A DNA stretch of 40,814 bases, from the NCBI GenBank assembly GCA_903894155.1, contig CAITPF010000441.1, positions 1-40,814 of the forward strand. The letters are read 5' to 3'. Position numbers and translations under genes: made by a program. The notes beneath the pieces were generated by a model. It had not been told where the DNA came from, did not search any database, and saw nothing but the letters and a program-made list of their open reading frames with translations. Positions 7,678-15,518 of this stretch are shown here, piece by piece (position 1 is the first letter of the stretch; every line of letters begins with the position of its first letter). Source of the DNA: an uncultured beta proteobacterium. Its GTDB lineage: Bacteria > Pseudomonadota > Gammaproteobacteria > Burkholderiales > Burkholderiaceae_B.

Positions 7678-8115
7678 TCAGCCCAGCAGGCTTACCGTTT
7701 TTTGATCGCGAAATCCCGCGAAGTATTTTCTGAGCGCATTTTCAAAGAGCTCGGAATCCGCACTTCCCTCCGCGGCAATCGCAAACAGGGTCAAAGAGCT
7801 CTTGAATTTCATCGCGTCGACGCCGCCGAATATTTGCGTCGGCGTCCTGCCCTGCAGGCCAAGTACTTTCTGAACACATAGCCGTAGTCGCTCGCCAAGT
7901 ACCGGGTGGGCCAGATAGGCTTTTGCCTCATTCAAATCCGCGATCCCGTAGCGAACGACCATCGCGCTTGTGCCCAACCCCAGCAGCTGGGGAAACACGA
8001 ACCACATCCAGTGGGTCGCCTTGAACCCGCTGTCGAGTTCTGCACAAACCTGTTCAAACACAGGATCCTGCGCAGCGACGAATCGAAGGAGGTTGTTCTC
8101 TGCTATCTGTGCCAT
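7678..8115 (-). CDS. DUF1810 family protein
   Basis: A 145-aa protein matching the DUF1810 pattern throughout: RFVAAQDPVFEQVCAELDSG, then KATHWMWFVFPQLLGLGTSAM, then ADLNEAKAYLAHPVLGERLRLC and a C-terminal FENALRKYFAG. The length is normal for the family. It is a small cytoplasmic protein of unknown biochemical role. It sits alone between the merR operon and the amidohydrolase gene, with 125 bases on the merR side. The start (ATG 8115) gives the expected N-terminus. Confidence 0.88.
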   Translation of the reverse strand: MAQIAENNLLRFVAAQDPVFEQVCAELDSGFKATHWMWFVFPQLLGLGTSAMVVRYGIADLNEAKAYLAHPVLGERLRLCVQKVLGLQGRTPTQIFGGVDAMKFKSSLTLFAIAAEGSADSELFENALRKYFAGFRDQKTVSLLG

Positions 8116-8167
8116 TTCAGTCCCCGGGGCGATGCAGACTGCCTAAGACTACGCCTATCACCCGAGC

Positions 8168-8299
8168 CTAGTCGATTGAGAGCAGGGCTTTGATGTTGTC
8201 GCGCACTTGCGCGAGCTGAGACGCTGTAATTTTGGATTTGAATTTCGCCCTGCATTCGCGCCAGTCCAATGACTTCAACGGAGCCGTACGAGAAGGATG
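8168..8299 (-). pseudogene. possible C-terminal remnant of a lost gene
   Basis: In the 224 bases between the DUF1810 and amidohydrolase genes, a minus-strand frame stays open from just after a TAA (8300-8302) to a TAG (8168-8170). It reads as a plausible charged helical tail: KSLDWRECRAKFKSKITAS, then QLAQVRDNIKALLSID. There is no ATG and no clear ribosome site, so it is more likely a 3' fragment than a small gene. I do not recognise the family; it could be chance. Confidence 0.25.
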
Positions 8300-8339
8300 T
8301 TACGCCGTGCGTGAGGGCTTGCATGGTCAAAAGTGTCAC

Positions 8340-9230
8340 TTAGAAGCCATACAGCCGCGCAGGATTATCCACCAGAATCTTCCGGATCTGATCCTTGTCT
8401 GCGGTCCATTGCGCAAGCAAATCGACGAGGTGACCCGGATCCGGGATGTCCTTGCTCATGTTGATATGGGGCCAGTCGCTTCCCCAGAGAAGCTGGTCTG
8501 GATTGGCCTTCAATAGCGCCTCGTGAAAAGGCCGCACGTCCGGGTAATCCGGGTAGCGCGTCGAACAGCGGTATGGCGTCATTTTGACCCAGAGATGCCC
8601 CTCGTTCAGCAGCTGACACAGCAGTTGAAAGCGACCATCGTCCGTGCCGATCGAAGTTTCAAACCGGCCGATGTGGTCGATGACAAGCGCAATGTTGGCT
8701 GACCGGATCATCGGCTCAAGTTCGGTGAGCTGTTCAAGGCCGATCCAGAGCTGCACATGCATGCCGAGCTCGCGCATGGCGGGCAACAAGCCATGCATCT
8801 CCGATATATCCACGGCGTTCTTGTACCGGGGCGTGCCATCGGGCATCAGAAGCCTGGAAAATCGTAAACCTCGCACGCCGCGCTGATACAAATCTGCCAG
8901 CTCGCTTGCGGTGGTCGTGCCTCGCACGACGGCGACACCGCGCAATCTGTCGGGATGCGTGGAGATCGCGTTCAGCATCGCGCTGTTGTCCATCCCATGG
9001 GCAGACGCCTGCACGAGCACGCCACGATCGAATCCGATGGTGTCGAGCATGGCGATGTAGGTCTCGACAGACGCCTGGGGCGGCCCGTATGTCCGATCCG
9101 CTGCCAGTGGAAACTGGCTGTAGGGGCCAAAAACATGGCAGTGGCAATCACAGGAGCCCGCAGGCGCAACGAAGTGCGGCTTCGTGGCGGGGGGAGGAGC
9201 AGCGTTCGTGTGATCAATGTAAGAAGTCAT
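8340..9230 (-). CDS. amidohydrolase-2 family, 2-pyrone-4,6-dicarboxylate lactonase (LigI)-like
   Basis: A 296-aa metal-dependent hydrolase of the amidohydrolase-2 group. The N-terminus has the family opening GSCDCHCHVFGP with the metal HxH, and the C-terminus has LLWGSDWPH with the catalytic Asp, then IRKILVDNPARLYGF. LigI, the best-known relative, opens the pyrone-dicarboxylate ring in protocatechuate 4,5-cleavage, but many relatives act on other lactones or acids. I chose ATG 9230 because upstream codons (to 9410) would run into the divergent Bug gene and have no protein-like character. It shares a 104-base intergenic region with that Bug gene, suggesting the two are regulated together and act on one substrate. 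Confidence 0.88.
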   Translation of the reverse strand: MTSYIDHTNAAPPPATKPHFVAPAGSCDCHCHVFGPYSQFPLAADRTYGPPQASVETYIAMLDTIGFDRGVLVQASAHGMDNSAMLNAISTHPDRLRGVAVVRGTTTASELADLYQRGVRGLRFSRLLMPDGTPRYKNAVDISEMHGLLPAMRELGMHVQLWIGLEQLTELEPMIRSANIALVIDHIGRFETSIGTDDGRFQLLCQLLNEGHLWVKMTPYRCSTRYPDYPDVRPFHEALLKANPDQLLWGSDWPHINMSKDIPDPGHLVDLLAQWTADKDQIRKILVDNPARLYGF

Positions 9231-9249
9231 TTTTGGCGCAACGTCGGCA

Positions 9250-9278
9250 TTTAGCTGAACCCGTCCATAGTGTATAAA
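9250..9278 (+). promoter_or_regulatory. putative promoter for the second Bug gene
   Basis: TTTAGC (9250-9255), a 17-base spacer and TATAAA (9273-9278) preceded by TG, giving an extended -10. Transcription would start near 9285 and leave a ~50-base leader before ATG 9335. The -35 match is weak. The same 104-base gap must also hold the promoter of the divergent amidohydrolase gene. Confidence 0.4.
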
Positions 9279-9334
9279 CAACCAAAAATAATCAAATCGA
9301 CAACAAGAAATGTTGCCGCAAGCTGGAGACACAA

Positions 9335-10315
9335 ATGCGTTCGATACGATCCATGATGGGTGCTGCCGTGCTCGGTTCGCTGGCACTGTTGCCAGGCATC
9401 GGCCGTGCACAGCAAGGCTACCCGAATAAGCCGATCACCATGATCGTCCCATTTGCGCCCGGTGGAAACCTCGACGTCACGGCGCGTATTGTCGGGGCGC
9501 AGATGAGCCAGCTTCTGGGTCAACCCATTACGGTGGAAAACAGGGCCGGGGCTGGCGGCGCGATTGGCCACCAGGCGCTCGCCCGCGCCAATCCGGATGG
9601 CTATACGCTTCTCGTCACCGCGAATGGAAGTTTCACGATTACACCGAGGCTGCGTCCCGGCACGCGTCCCTTTGCGCCTGGCGAGTTTGCGCCCATCGGC
9701 ATGATCGGCGTGACGCCGCTCGTGCTGGAAGTGAACGCATCCGGGCGATTCAAGACCTTGAAGGAGTTTTTGGCGTATGCGAAGGCGAACCCGGGGAAAA
9801 TCACCGTGGGGCATGCGGGCAACGGCACGACGAACCATGTCGCTCTCCTGCAATTGGAAGAGGCGGCAGGTATCAAACTGAACATCGTTCCTTACAAGGG
9901 CTCGAATCCGGCGTTGTCGGATCTGCTTGGCGGTCAGATCGACGCCGTTGCCGATCAATTGCCGAGCTCCATGAATCACCTGCGCAGCGGAAGTCTTGTG
10001 GCCCTTGGGATCATGACGCCAAAGCGCGCGCCGGATCTTCCGGATGTGCCAACGTTTGCCGAGTCGGGGTTAAGCAACTTTGACGTGTCGACCGCTTCCG
10101 GGTTGCTGGCGCCGGCGAACACGCCGTTGCCCATTATCAATACGCTGAACAAGGCGTTGAATCAGGCGTTGACGACCAAGGACGTGGAAGGCCGGCTGCT
10201 TGGCCTGGGATCACAGCCAACCCCAATGAGCCCTGCACAGTTTCGTGACTTCCTGATGAGTGAAGACGCCAAGGCGGAAGCGCTGGTCAAGCGCGGCGTC
10301 CTGACTGCGGAGTAG
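9335..10315 (+). CDS. Bug/TctC-family periplasmic solute-binding protein (2)
   Basis: A 326-aa Bug-family binding protein. Signal peptide MRSIRSMMGAAVLGSLALLP, ending GIGRAQQ; mature start YPNKPITMIVPFAPGGNLDV; then VENRAGAGGAIG and DGYTLLV, all family hallmarks. GGAG lies eight bases before the ATG. It would capture a carboxylate in the periplasm, but no TctA/TctB permease is in the window. Divergent from the LigI-like amidohydrolase, and convergent with the maleate isomerase-like gene (20 bases between stops). Ligand unknown; an aromatic-derived dicarboxylate would fit the neighbour but is inference. Confidence 0.94.
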   Translation: MRSIRSMMGAAVLGSLALLPGIGRAQQGYPNKPITMIVPFAPGGNLDVTARIVGAQMSQLLGQPITVENRAGAGGAIGHQALARANPDGYTLLVTANGSFTITPRLRPGTRPFAPGEFAPIGMIGVTPLVLEVNASGRFKTLKEFLAYAKANPGKITVGHAGNGTTNHVALLQLEEAAGIKLNIVPYKGSNPALSDLLGGQIDAVADQLPSSMNHLRSGSLVALGIMTPKRAPDLPDVPTFAESGLSNFDVSTASGLLAPANTPLPIINTLNKALNQALTTKDVEGRLLGLGSQPTPMSPAQFRDFLMSEDAKAEALVKRGVLTAE

Positions 10316-10335
10316 TTTTTGCCGCGTCGCCTTGC

Positions 10336-11136
10336 CTAGCCCAGCGCGAGCCGCGCACCGGGGAAGCGCGCGGTGAAAATGCTCTTCCAGGTTGCATCGT
10401 TGCGCATCAATTGCGCGATCGAGGCCTCGTCTGATGCGTGGTCAGCCGCCAATTGATTCAGCTGCCAGGCCATGCAGAAGTTGGACGATATCGCCGGCAT
10501 CCCCAGATCGGTGAGCGCCATGATCGGCCCAAGTGTCGGCATGCCGGCGCCGGCGAGCAGGATGACATCGGGCTTGAGCGGCAGCAAGCGACGCGCAGCC
10601 TGCAGGACGGAGTCGTTGCGCAGGGTGTAGATGTTATGAAAGCCGCCTACCTTTTGCGGCGATTCCACACCCAGGATTTCAACGCCGGCGCGCTTCCAGT
10701 AGGCGATGCTGTTTGCGGTCAGCCAGTCGGGATACGGGCTGACGAGCCCGATGCGCTTTGCACCGAGCGCTTTGAAGGCGCGTCGGATGGATTGCCCGGC
10801 AGAGACAATGGGATACCCGCGCGCGGCACCGGTCTTTTCAAAAAACTGGTCTTCTTCGTCGGGATTGAGGTGATAGGTTGAGCCCGTGATCAGGAAGCCC
10901 AGGCCGGTGAGCGGGGCATTTGAAAACGTGTCGATGAAAGACTCGATATGAATCAGGTAATCATCCAGACGGTCTTTCAGCTCGGGCCTGGGGCTTGTCA
11001 ACCGACCGGTGAGTAAGGCAATATCGGGCGCAAGCATGGCCTGGACTTCGGGCTCGGCGGTTGTGTTGGCTTGGGGCACCAGTAATCCGAGCGTCCCTTG
11101 GGCGCCGTATTCCACTTCGTTATTCAATGCATTCAT
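10336..11136 (-). CDS. maleate cis-trans isomerase / arylmalonate decarboxylase-like protein
   Basis: A 266-aa protein of the Asp/Glu racemase superfamily in the maleate isomerase/AMDase branch: an N-terminal GTLGLLVPQANTTAEPEVQ, a middle RIGLVSPYPDWLTANSIAYW, and a C-terminal LGMPAISSNFCMAWQL. Members isomerise maleate or decarboxylate arylmalonates through one or two cysteines. Here neither usual cysteine is visible: the first site reads LITGSTYH and the second reads LLAGAGMPTL, where relatives have SCT or SCG. The only nearby Cys, in SSNFCMAW, lies in a different segment. It may thus use another chemistry. I chose ATG 11136; an upstream TTG at 11151 is possible. Its start is 15 bases from the start of the divergent third Bug gene. 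Confidence 0.83.
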   Translation of the reverse strand: MNALNNEVEYGAQGTLGLLVPQANTTAEPEVQAMLAPDIALLTGRLTSPRPELKDRLDDYLIHIESFIDTFSNAPLTGLGFLITGSTYHLNPDEEDQFFEKTGAARGYPIVSAGQSIRRAFKALGAKRIGLVSPYPDWLTANSIAYWKRAGVEILGVESPQKVGGFHNIYTLRNDSVLQAARRLLPLKPDVILLAGAGMPTLGPIMALTDLGMPAISSNFCMAWQLNQLAADHASDEASIAQLMRNDATWKSIFTARFPGARLALG

Positions 11137-11151
11137 GTCGGGGCGGATCAA

Positions 11152-12120
11152 ATGATAAGAAGAATTTCGCGCTGTGCCGGCTTTATGTTGCTGACGCTGT
11201 TCGTATCGGTATCGTCAGCGCAAAATTGGCCGGATAAGGCGATTCGATTCGTGAACCCCTTCGCGCCGGGCGGGTTTGGCGACGGCGTGGCGCGCCCGAT
11301 GTTCGAGCAGCTCGGGCAAACGCTTGGCCAGCCCATCATAGTGGAAAGCCAGGCCGGAGCCAACGGCTCCCTGGCCTCCAATGTCGTGGCCAAATCGGCA
11401 CCCGACGGCTACACATTGCTGATCGGGAACCTTGGCCCGATCGCAATCAACCCGACGCTCTATCCTGAAACAACGGCCGATCCGCTCAAGGTGTTCTCGC
11501 CCATCATGCAACTGGTGTCGGGCCCACTCGTGCTGTTGGTGCATCCGGATTTTCAGGCAAAGACGCTCGAAGAACTGATCGCCACGGCAAAGGAAGATCC
11601 GGGCAAGCTCACGTATGGGTCGGTTGGCGCGGGGAGCACGACGCACTTTGCCGGCGAGCTGCTGAAAATGCAGAGCCACGTTGACATTCTGCAGGTGCCT
11701 TTCAGGGGTGCGGCGCCCGCGCTCATCAATTTGCTGGGTCGGCAGATCGACATGGCGTTTGTGAATATCTCGATCGCCAAGCCCCATATCGATTCCGGAA
11801 AGCTGCGGGCGCTTGCCGTGACGACGCTAAAGCGATCGAGCATCCTGCCGGATGTTCCTGCGGTGGCCGAGATCTTGCCAGGGTTCGAGGTCAACCCCTG
11901 GTGGGGGCTGCTTGCGCCGATCAATACGCCGCCACAAATTGTCGACCGGATCCAGACAGAGCTTGCGCGAATACTGAAGGACCCGGCAATCGCCGATCGA
12001 CTGCGACAGAATGGGCTTGAGCCGGAACCCTCGACGTCAGCTGAATTCGCCCAACGCATTGCGTCGGAAATCCAAAAATGGCGCGAAGTGATTCGGGTCA
12101 ACCACATTACGGGTGGTTAA
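11152..12120 (+). CDS. Bug/TctC-family periplasmic solute-binding protein (3)
   Basis: A 322-aa Bug protein. I placed the start at ATG 11152, which gives a signal peptide (MIRRISRCAGFMLLTLFVSV, ending SSAQNW) and has GGCGGA upstream; the longer reading from 11098 runs through the divergent gene and is rejected. Mature sequence has WPDKAIRFVNPFAPGGFGD, VESQAGANGSLAS and DGYTLLIG, and a C-terminal IQKWREVI helix. It is head-to-head with the maleate isomerase-like gene, a natural pairing if that enzyme works on the imported dicarboxylate. No membrane subunits nearby. Ligand unknown. Confidence 0.94.
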   Translation: MIRRISRCAGFMLLTLFVSVSSAQNWPDKAIRFVNPFAPGGFGDGVARPMFEQLGQTLGQPIIVESQAGANGSLASNVVAKSAPDGYTLLIGNLGPIAINPTLYPETTADPLKVFSPIMQLVSGPLVLLVHPDFQAKTLEELIATAKEDPGKLTYGSVGAGSTTHFAGELLKMQSHVDILQVPFRGAAPALINLLGRQIDMAFVNISIAKPHIDSGKLRALAVTTLKRSSILPDVPAVAEILPGFEVNPWWGLLAPINTPPQIVDRIQTELARILKDPAIADRLRQNGLEPEPSTSAEFAQRIASEIQKWREVIRVNHITGG

Positions 12121-12286
12121 GGTGGCTGCGTGCCCCCTGATTACGAGTCTATGTCTCCTGTTACGCGGCGTGGGAGTTTTTAGCTAGGCGTATGATTTCG
12201 CAAGACTTTGTGAGTAATCCTGATTCGCTGCTCTGTTGGGGAGGCGCTTGCCTTCCGGGCTGTGGCGTGATCGCTGTCGAGGGTTT

Positions 12287-14008
12287 GTGGCAACCCAGTT
12301 GAATCTCCGCGTGCGATTTCTGTTGATCGCCACCCTGCTGTTCCTCGCGTTCGCGGCACCCGCCTGGCTTGCGGTCCGGTCGCTCGTGGACCAGGTCGTG
12401 GAGCAGTGGGCCGTTCGGTATGCGGAGCAGCAGATTCGCTACGACAGGACGCGCGTGTTGCTTCCGATCTTGCGGGAAATCGCCGTTGCGCGGCTGCTGG
12501 CAGGTTCCAGCCCGCTGATCGACTTTGCGCGTGATCCGAACAATGCCGCGCTGGAGGCGCGCGCGATTGCCGACATGGAAAGCCATCGGATTGGCTTCAG
12601 CGATCAAAGCTACTTTGTCGCGTTGCTGCCGACCGGCCGCTACTACCACAACAATCATGCGGGTGAATTCACTGGCGAACAATATCGGTACACGCTCGAC
12701 CCCAGGCAGGCCAAGGATTCCTGGTTCTACGACCAGGTGGCGCAAGCTCGCGACCTTAACCTGAACGTCAACCGAGACGAGAGTCTCGGTGTCACGAAGC
12801 TCTGGATCAACGTTCTGATTCGTGATGGCGCAAAGGTGCTGGGCCTTGCCGGAACCGGTCTTGATCTTACGGACTTTATCGACAACGTCGTTGAGGCGAG
12901 CACGCCAGGCGTGACGCGGTTTTTGATCGACCACTCGGGTGCCATTCAGTTGCATCGCGACCAGAGCCTGATCGATTTCAGTTCGATCAGTAAATCCGGC
13001 GAAGAGCATAAAACGATCGATCGGATGTTCAGCAACCCCTTGGACGTCGCCGCAGTTCGGGCCGGCATGCGGGATCTGCTGACCTCGAAAGAGGATGTCG
13101 TCACGATTCCGGTTCAAATGAATGGCACGCGCTATCTGATCGGTCTGTCGCGGTTTGAAAACATCGACTGGTACGAGGTCACGATGCTCGATCTGGGAGT
13201 ATTGCTGCCCTTTAGCCAATACACGATCGTGCTGGGCGTTTATGCATTGTCGATGGCAGTCATGCTGCTCCTGTTCAGCCTGGCCATGAATCACTACATC
13301 ATCAGGCCGATTCGACGCCTTGATCACGCAATGGCCGGTTTTGAAAATGGCGATCCAGTGCCATCGGATTTGCCCGATGGCGGCACCGGTGAAATCCGTC
13401 GGCTGATGCAACGCTTTGCCGCGTTGGCGGGCGTGGTGACCGAGGCAAGGCTTGACCTCGAATCCAAGGTCCTGCGACGCACGCTTGAGCTGGATCGTCT
13501 GACGAAAGTAGATGTATTGACTGGCATCCTGAACCGACGGGGAATGACGGAACGCATGGAAGCCGAGCTCGTGCGCACCGCACGAGAAGGCGGGCACTTC
13601 GGCATATTGCTGATCGATGTCGACTGGTTCAAGGATATTAATGACAAGCACGGCCATCTCGCGGGTGATCGCGTGCTCCGGACGGTTGCCGATTTGATCG
13701 GACAGGAAATCCGGCCTTACGATCTTGCTTCGCGTTGGGGCGGGGACGAGTTCTTGGTGCTGGTGTCGCCCGCAGACGAGTCGACACTCAATTCATTGGG
13801 AACGCGCTTGTGCACGACAGTGGGTGTCAGCAAAGCCGCTCTTGGCGACGACGGCGTCCCCATTCGGATCGGTTTGAGCATCGGCGGCCATTTGTCGCAA
13901 CCCGGCGAGGATCTCGGCGCCGTGTTGTTGAACGCTGATCAGGCGTTGTATCAAGCCAAGCGGGAGGGGCGCTGCACGTACCGTGCCTCACATATTCGCG
14001 GAAAATGA
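12287..14008 (+). CDS. membrane sensor diguanylate cyclase (Cache-HAMP-GGDEF)
   Basis: A 573-aa inner-membrane protein that should make cyclic-di-GMP from two GTP. Layout with the GTG 12287 start: transmembrane segment ~8-31, a ~270-residue periplasmic sensor of dCache type (YYHNNHAGEFTGEQY; DSWFYDQV; LGLAGTGLDLTDF), second transmembrane segment ~311-335, HAMP-like linker (IIRPIRRLDHAM), then GGDEF domain ~408-568. The active motif GGDEF (485-489) is intact, DVDWFKDIND supplies metal ligands, and RPYD five residues upstream is an inhibitory I-site, so product feedback is likely. No ATG fits; GTG 12287 and TTG 12236 are both possible. It stands alone, convergent with the MmgE/PrpD gene. Such Cache sensors often bind small organic acids or amino acids. 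Confidence 0.9.
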   Translation: MATQLNLRVRFLLIATLLFLAFAAPAWLAVRSLVDQVVEQWAVRYAEQQIRYDRTRVLLPILREIAVARLLAGSSPLIDFARDPNNAALEARAIADMESHRIGFSDQSYFVALLPTGRYYHNNHAGEFTGEQYRYTLDPRQAKDSWFYDQVAQARDLNLNVNRDESLGVTKLWINVLIRDGAKVLGLAGTGLDLTDFIDNVVEASTPGVTRFLIDHSGAIQLHRDQSLIDFSSISKSGEEHKTIDRMFSNPLDVAAVRAGMRDLLTSKEDVVTIPVQMNGTRYLIGLSRFENIDWYEVTMLDLGVLLPFSQYTIVLGVYALSMAVMLLLFSLAMNHYIIRPIRRLDHAMAGFENGDPVPSDLPDGGTGEIRRLMQRFAALAGVVTEARLDLESKVLRRTLELDRLTKVDVLTGILNRRGMTERMEAELVRTAREGGHFGILLIDVDWFKDINDKHGHLAGDRVLRTVADLIGQEIRPYDLASRWGGDEFLVLVSPADESTLNSLGTRLCTTVGVSKAALGDDGVPIRIGLSIGGHLSQPGEDLGAVLLNADQALYQAKREGRCTYRASHIRGK

Positions 14009-14079
14009 TGCGTCGACCTGGGTCGCCCGCAGCTCGTTGGGAATATTCAACAATAGTTCGCCTTGAGGCATTCTGCGGG

Positions 14080-15447
14080 TCATAGAGGCGCGAGCATCGG
14101 CAGCAGCTTGCGCGCATCGTCCAGGCGATCCAGGCCAAGCAATATCTCGGCCAGCCGATCGGCGTCACGCTCGCCAATTGCGTAAGGCGCGAGCGACCTG
14201 AATTTTTCGAGTAGCTCCGGCTGGCTCAGGGGATTGGCTGGCGCTCCGCGTGCCACCGTGGTCGGCTCCTTGAGAAGCCTATTGTCGGCAGTCAGGATCG
14301 AGACGTCGCTTTCAAAGCTTGCAGTCACCGATTCATCGACATCGATCACGATCCGCTTGAGCATATCGCCGATGGCCGGCGAAGACCGGCGCTCGGGGCT
14401 GTAGCTGGCAAGGCCCGCCTGGCCAAAGCAGATGCGTGCCGACACGGCGTACGGCAGGCTCATCTGGGCCGCCGGCATGGTCGAGACGTCTTGCCCGCCC
14501 ACCATGCCCGCCAGAAAAGTGTTGAGCCTGGCGTGGACAGCCACGATGTCCGAGGCCTGGAGATCATGTCGGCGCAGCAGGCGATCCACTGCATCGACCG
14601 CCGCGTGGGTATCGCGACAGGATGCGTAAGGCTTGATTGCACAGTTCATGATGCGCCAGTCCTTGCCCATCGATTGAACCAGCGCGTTGCGATCAATGAC
14701 CCCGGTGCCGTAGGTGCTCAGGAAGCCGCCCCAGACATCCTCGAATACCTTGGTCGGCCCCGTCATCCCGCCGCGTGCGAACAAGGCGGCGAGCACGCCA
14801 CCCTCGGCCGCGCGCCCGGCATGGATCCGCTTGGTCATGGCGCCGTCATGCACGAAGCCCCAGAGGCCGCTTGAAAAGCTGCCCGCGATCCCGAGACACG
14901 CGACCGTCTGGGTAGCATTCAGGTGCAACAGGTTGGCCGCGGCCGCCGCGGCCCCGAATACGCCGCACGTGCCGGTGGAGTGCCATCCCGCTTCGTTGTG
15001 TGGCCTGTATCCGCCAAATGCCTCGAGAACGCGCCGTCCGATGTCATAGCCCACGACAATCGCCGTCAGCAGGTCTTTCCCCGTCACGGGGCGCTGATCC
15101 AGAGCGAGCAAAGCGATCACCGCGGGTAGTACGACGGCGCCTGAGTGGTCGCAACCACCCGTATCGTCAAGCTCAAAGGCGTGTGCTGCAATGCCGTTGA
15201 CCATCGCGGCATTTCGTACCGACAATCGCTGGCGGGTGCCCCAGCAGATCGCGTCGCCGCCCGCGTCTACGCTGGCGAGCGTGGCACGCGCGATCCTGGC
15301 TTCACCGGAGGTGCTTCCTGCCAGCGCGGCACCGAGTGTGTCGAGCGTGTGGTCGATCGCTTTGGAAACGACCTCGGGGGGTAAGTCGGCAAAGCGTGCC
15401 TGCGAAATATAGTTCGCGAGCCGAACCGAATGAAGATCATCCTGCAT
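14080..15447 (-). CDS. MmgE/PrpD family protein (1)
   Basis: A 455-aa member of the MmgE/PrpD family, which includes 2-methylcitrate dehydratase, cis-aconitate decarboxylase and many uncharacterised hydratases. Visible family features: LDTLGAALAGSTSGEARIA near the N-terminus, AFELDDTGGCDHSGAVVLPA (the conserved substrate-side segment), GYDIGRRVLEAFGG, GWHSTGTCGVFGAAAAAANL and KRIHAGRAAEGGVLAALFA. Length and order are normal. It lies 71 bases after the double ATPase gene of the dipeptide-type transporter on the same strand, so it is probably the last gene of that operon, possibly with its own promoter. Substrate not predictable; it is far from a methylcitrate (prpBC) context. Confidence 0.9.
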   Translation of the reverse strand: MQDDLHSVRLANYISQARFADLPPEVVSKAIDHTLDTLGAALAGSTSGEARIARATLASVDAGGDAICWGTRQRLSVRNAAMVNGIAAHAFELDDTGGCDHSGAVVLPAVIALLALDQRPVTGKDLLTAIVVGYDIGRRVLEAFGGYRPHNEAGWHSTGTCGVFGAAAAAANLLHLNATQTVACLGIAGSFSSGLWGFVHDGAMTKRIHAGRAAEGGVLAALFARGGMTGPTKVFEDVWGGFLSTYGTGVIDRNALVQSMGKDWRIMNCAIKPYASCRDTHAAVDAVDRLLRRHDLQASDIVAVHARLNTFLAGMVGGQDVSTMPAAQMSLPYAVSARICFGQAGLASYSPERRSSPAIGDMLKRIVIDVDESVTASFESDVSILTADNRLLKEPTTVARGAPANPLSQPELLEKFRSLAPYAIGERDADRLAEILLGLDRLDDARKLLPMLAPL

Positions 15448-15518
15448 GAAGCGAGCCCCCTTTGAGTAAACGTCTGACGTCTTCCTGCCCTGAACGACGC
15501 GGCTTGTTTTTCACCTGG

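Noticed and set aside
8103-8339. 78-codon minus-strand frame beside DUF1810
   Set aside because: Overlaps the DUF1810 start, lacks a ribosome site and protein-like pattern.
12161-13657. 498-codon open frame on the minus strand
   Set aside because: It lies opposite the diguanylate cyclase gene, whose GGDEF, I-site and membrane segments are unmistakable. The antisense product is His/Gln/Arg-rich with no domain, a typical GC-rich shadow.
14080-15447. Methylcitrate dehydratase (PrpD) proper
   Set aside because: The family match is clear, but no prpB, prpC or prpF neighbours exist, so a specific propionate role is not supported.
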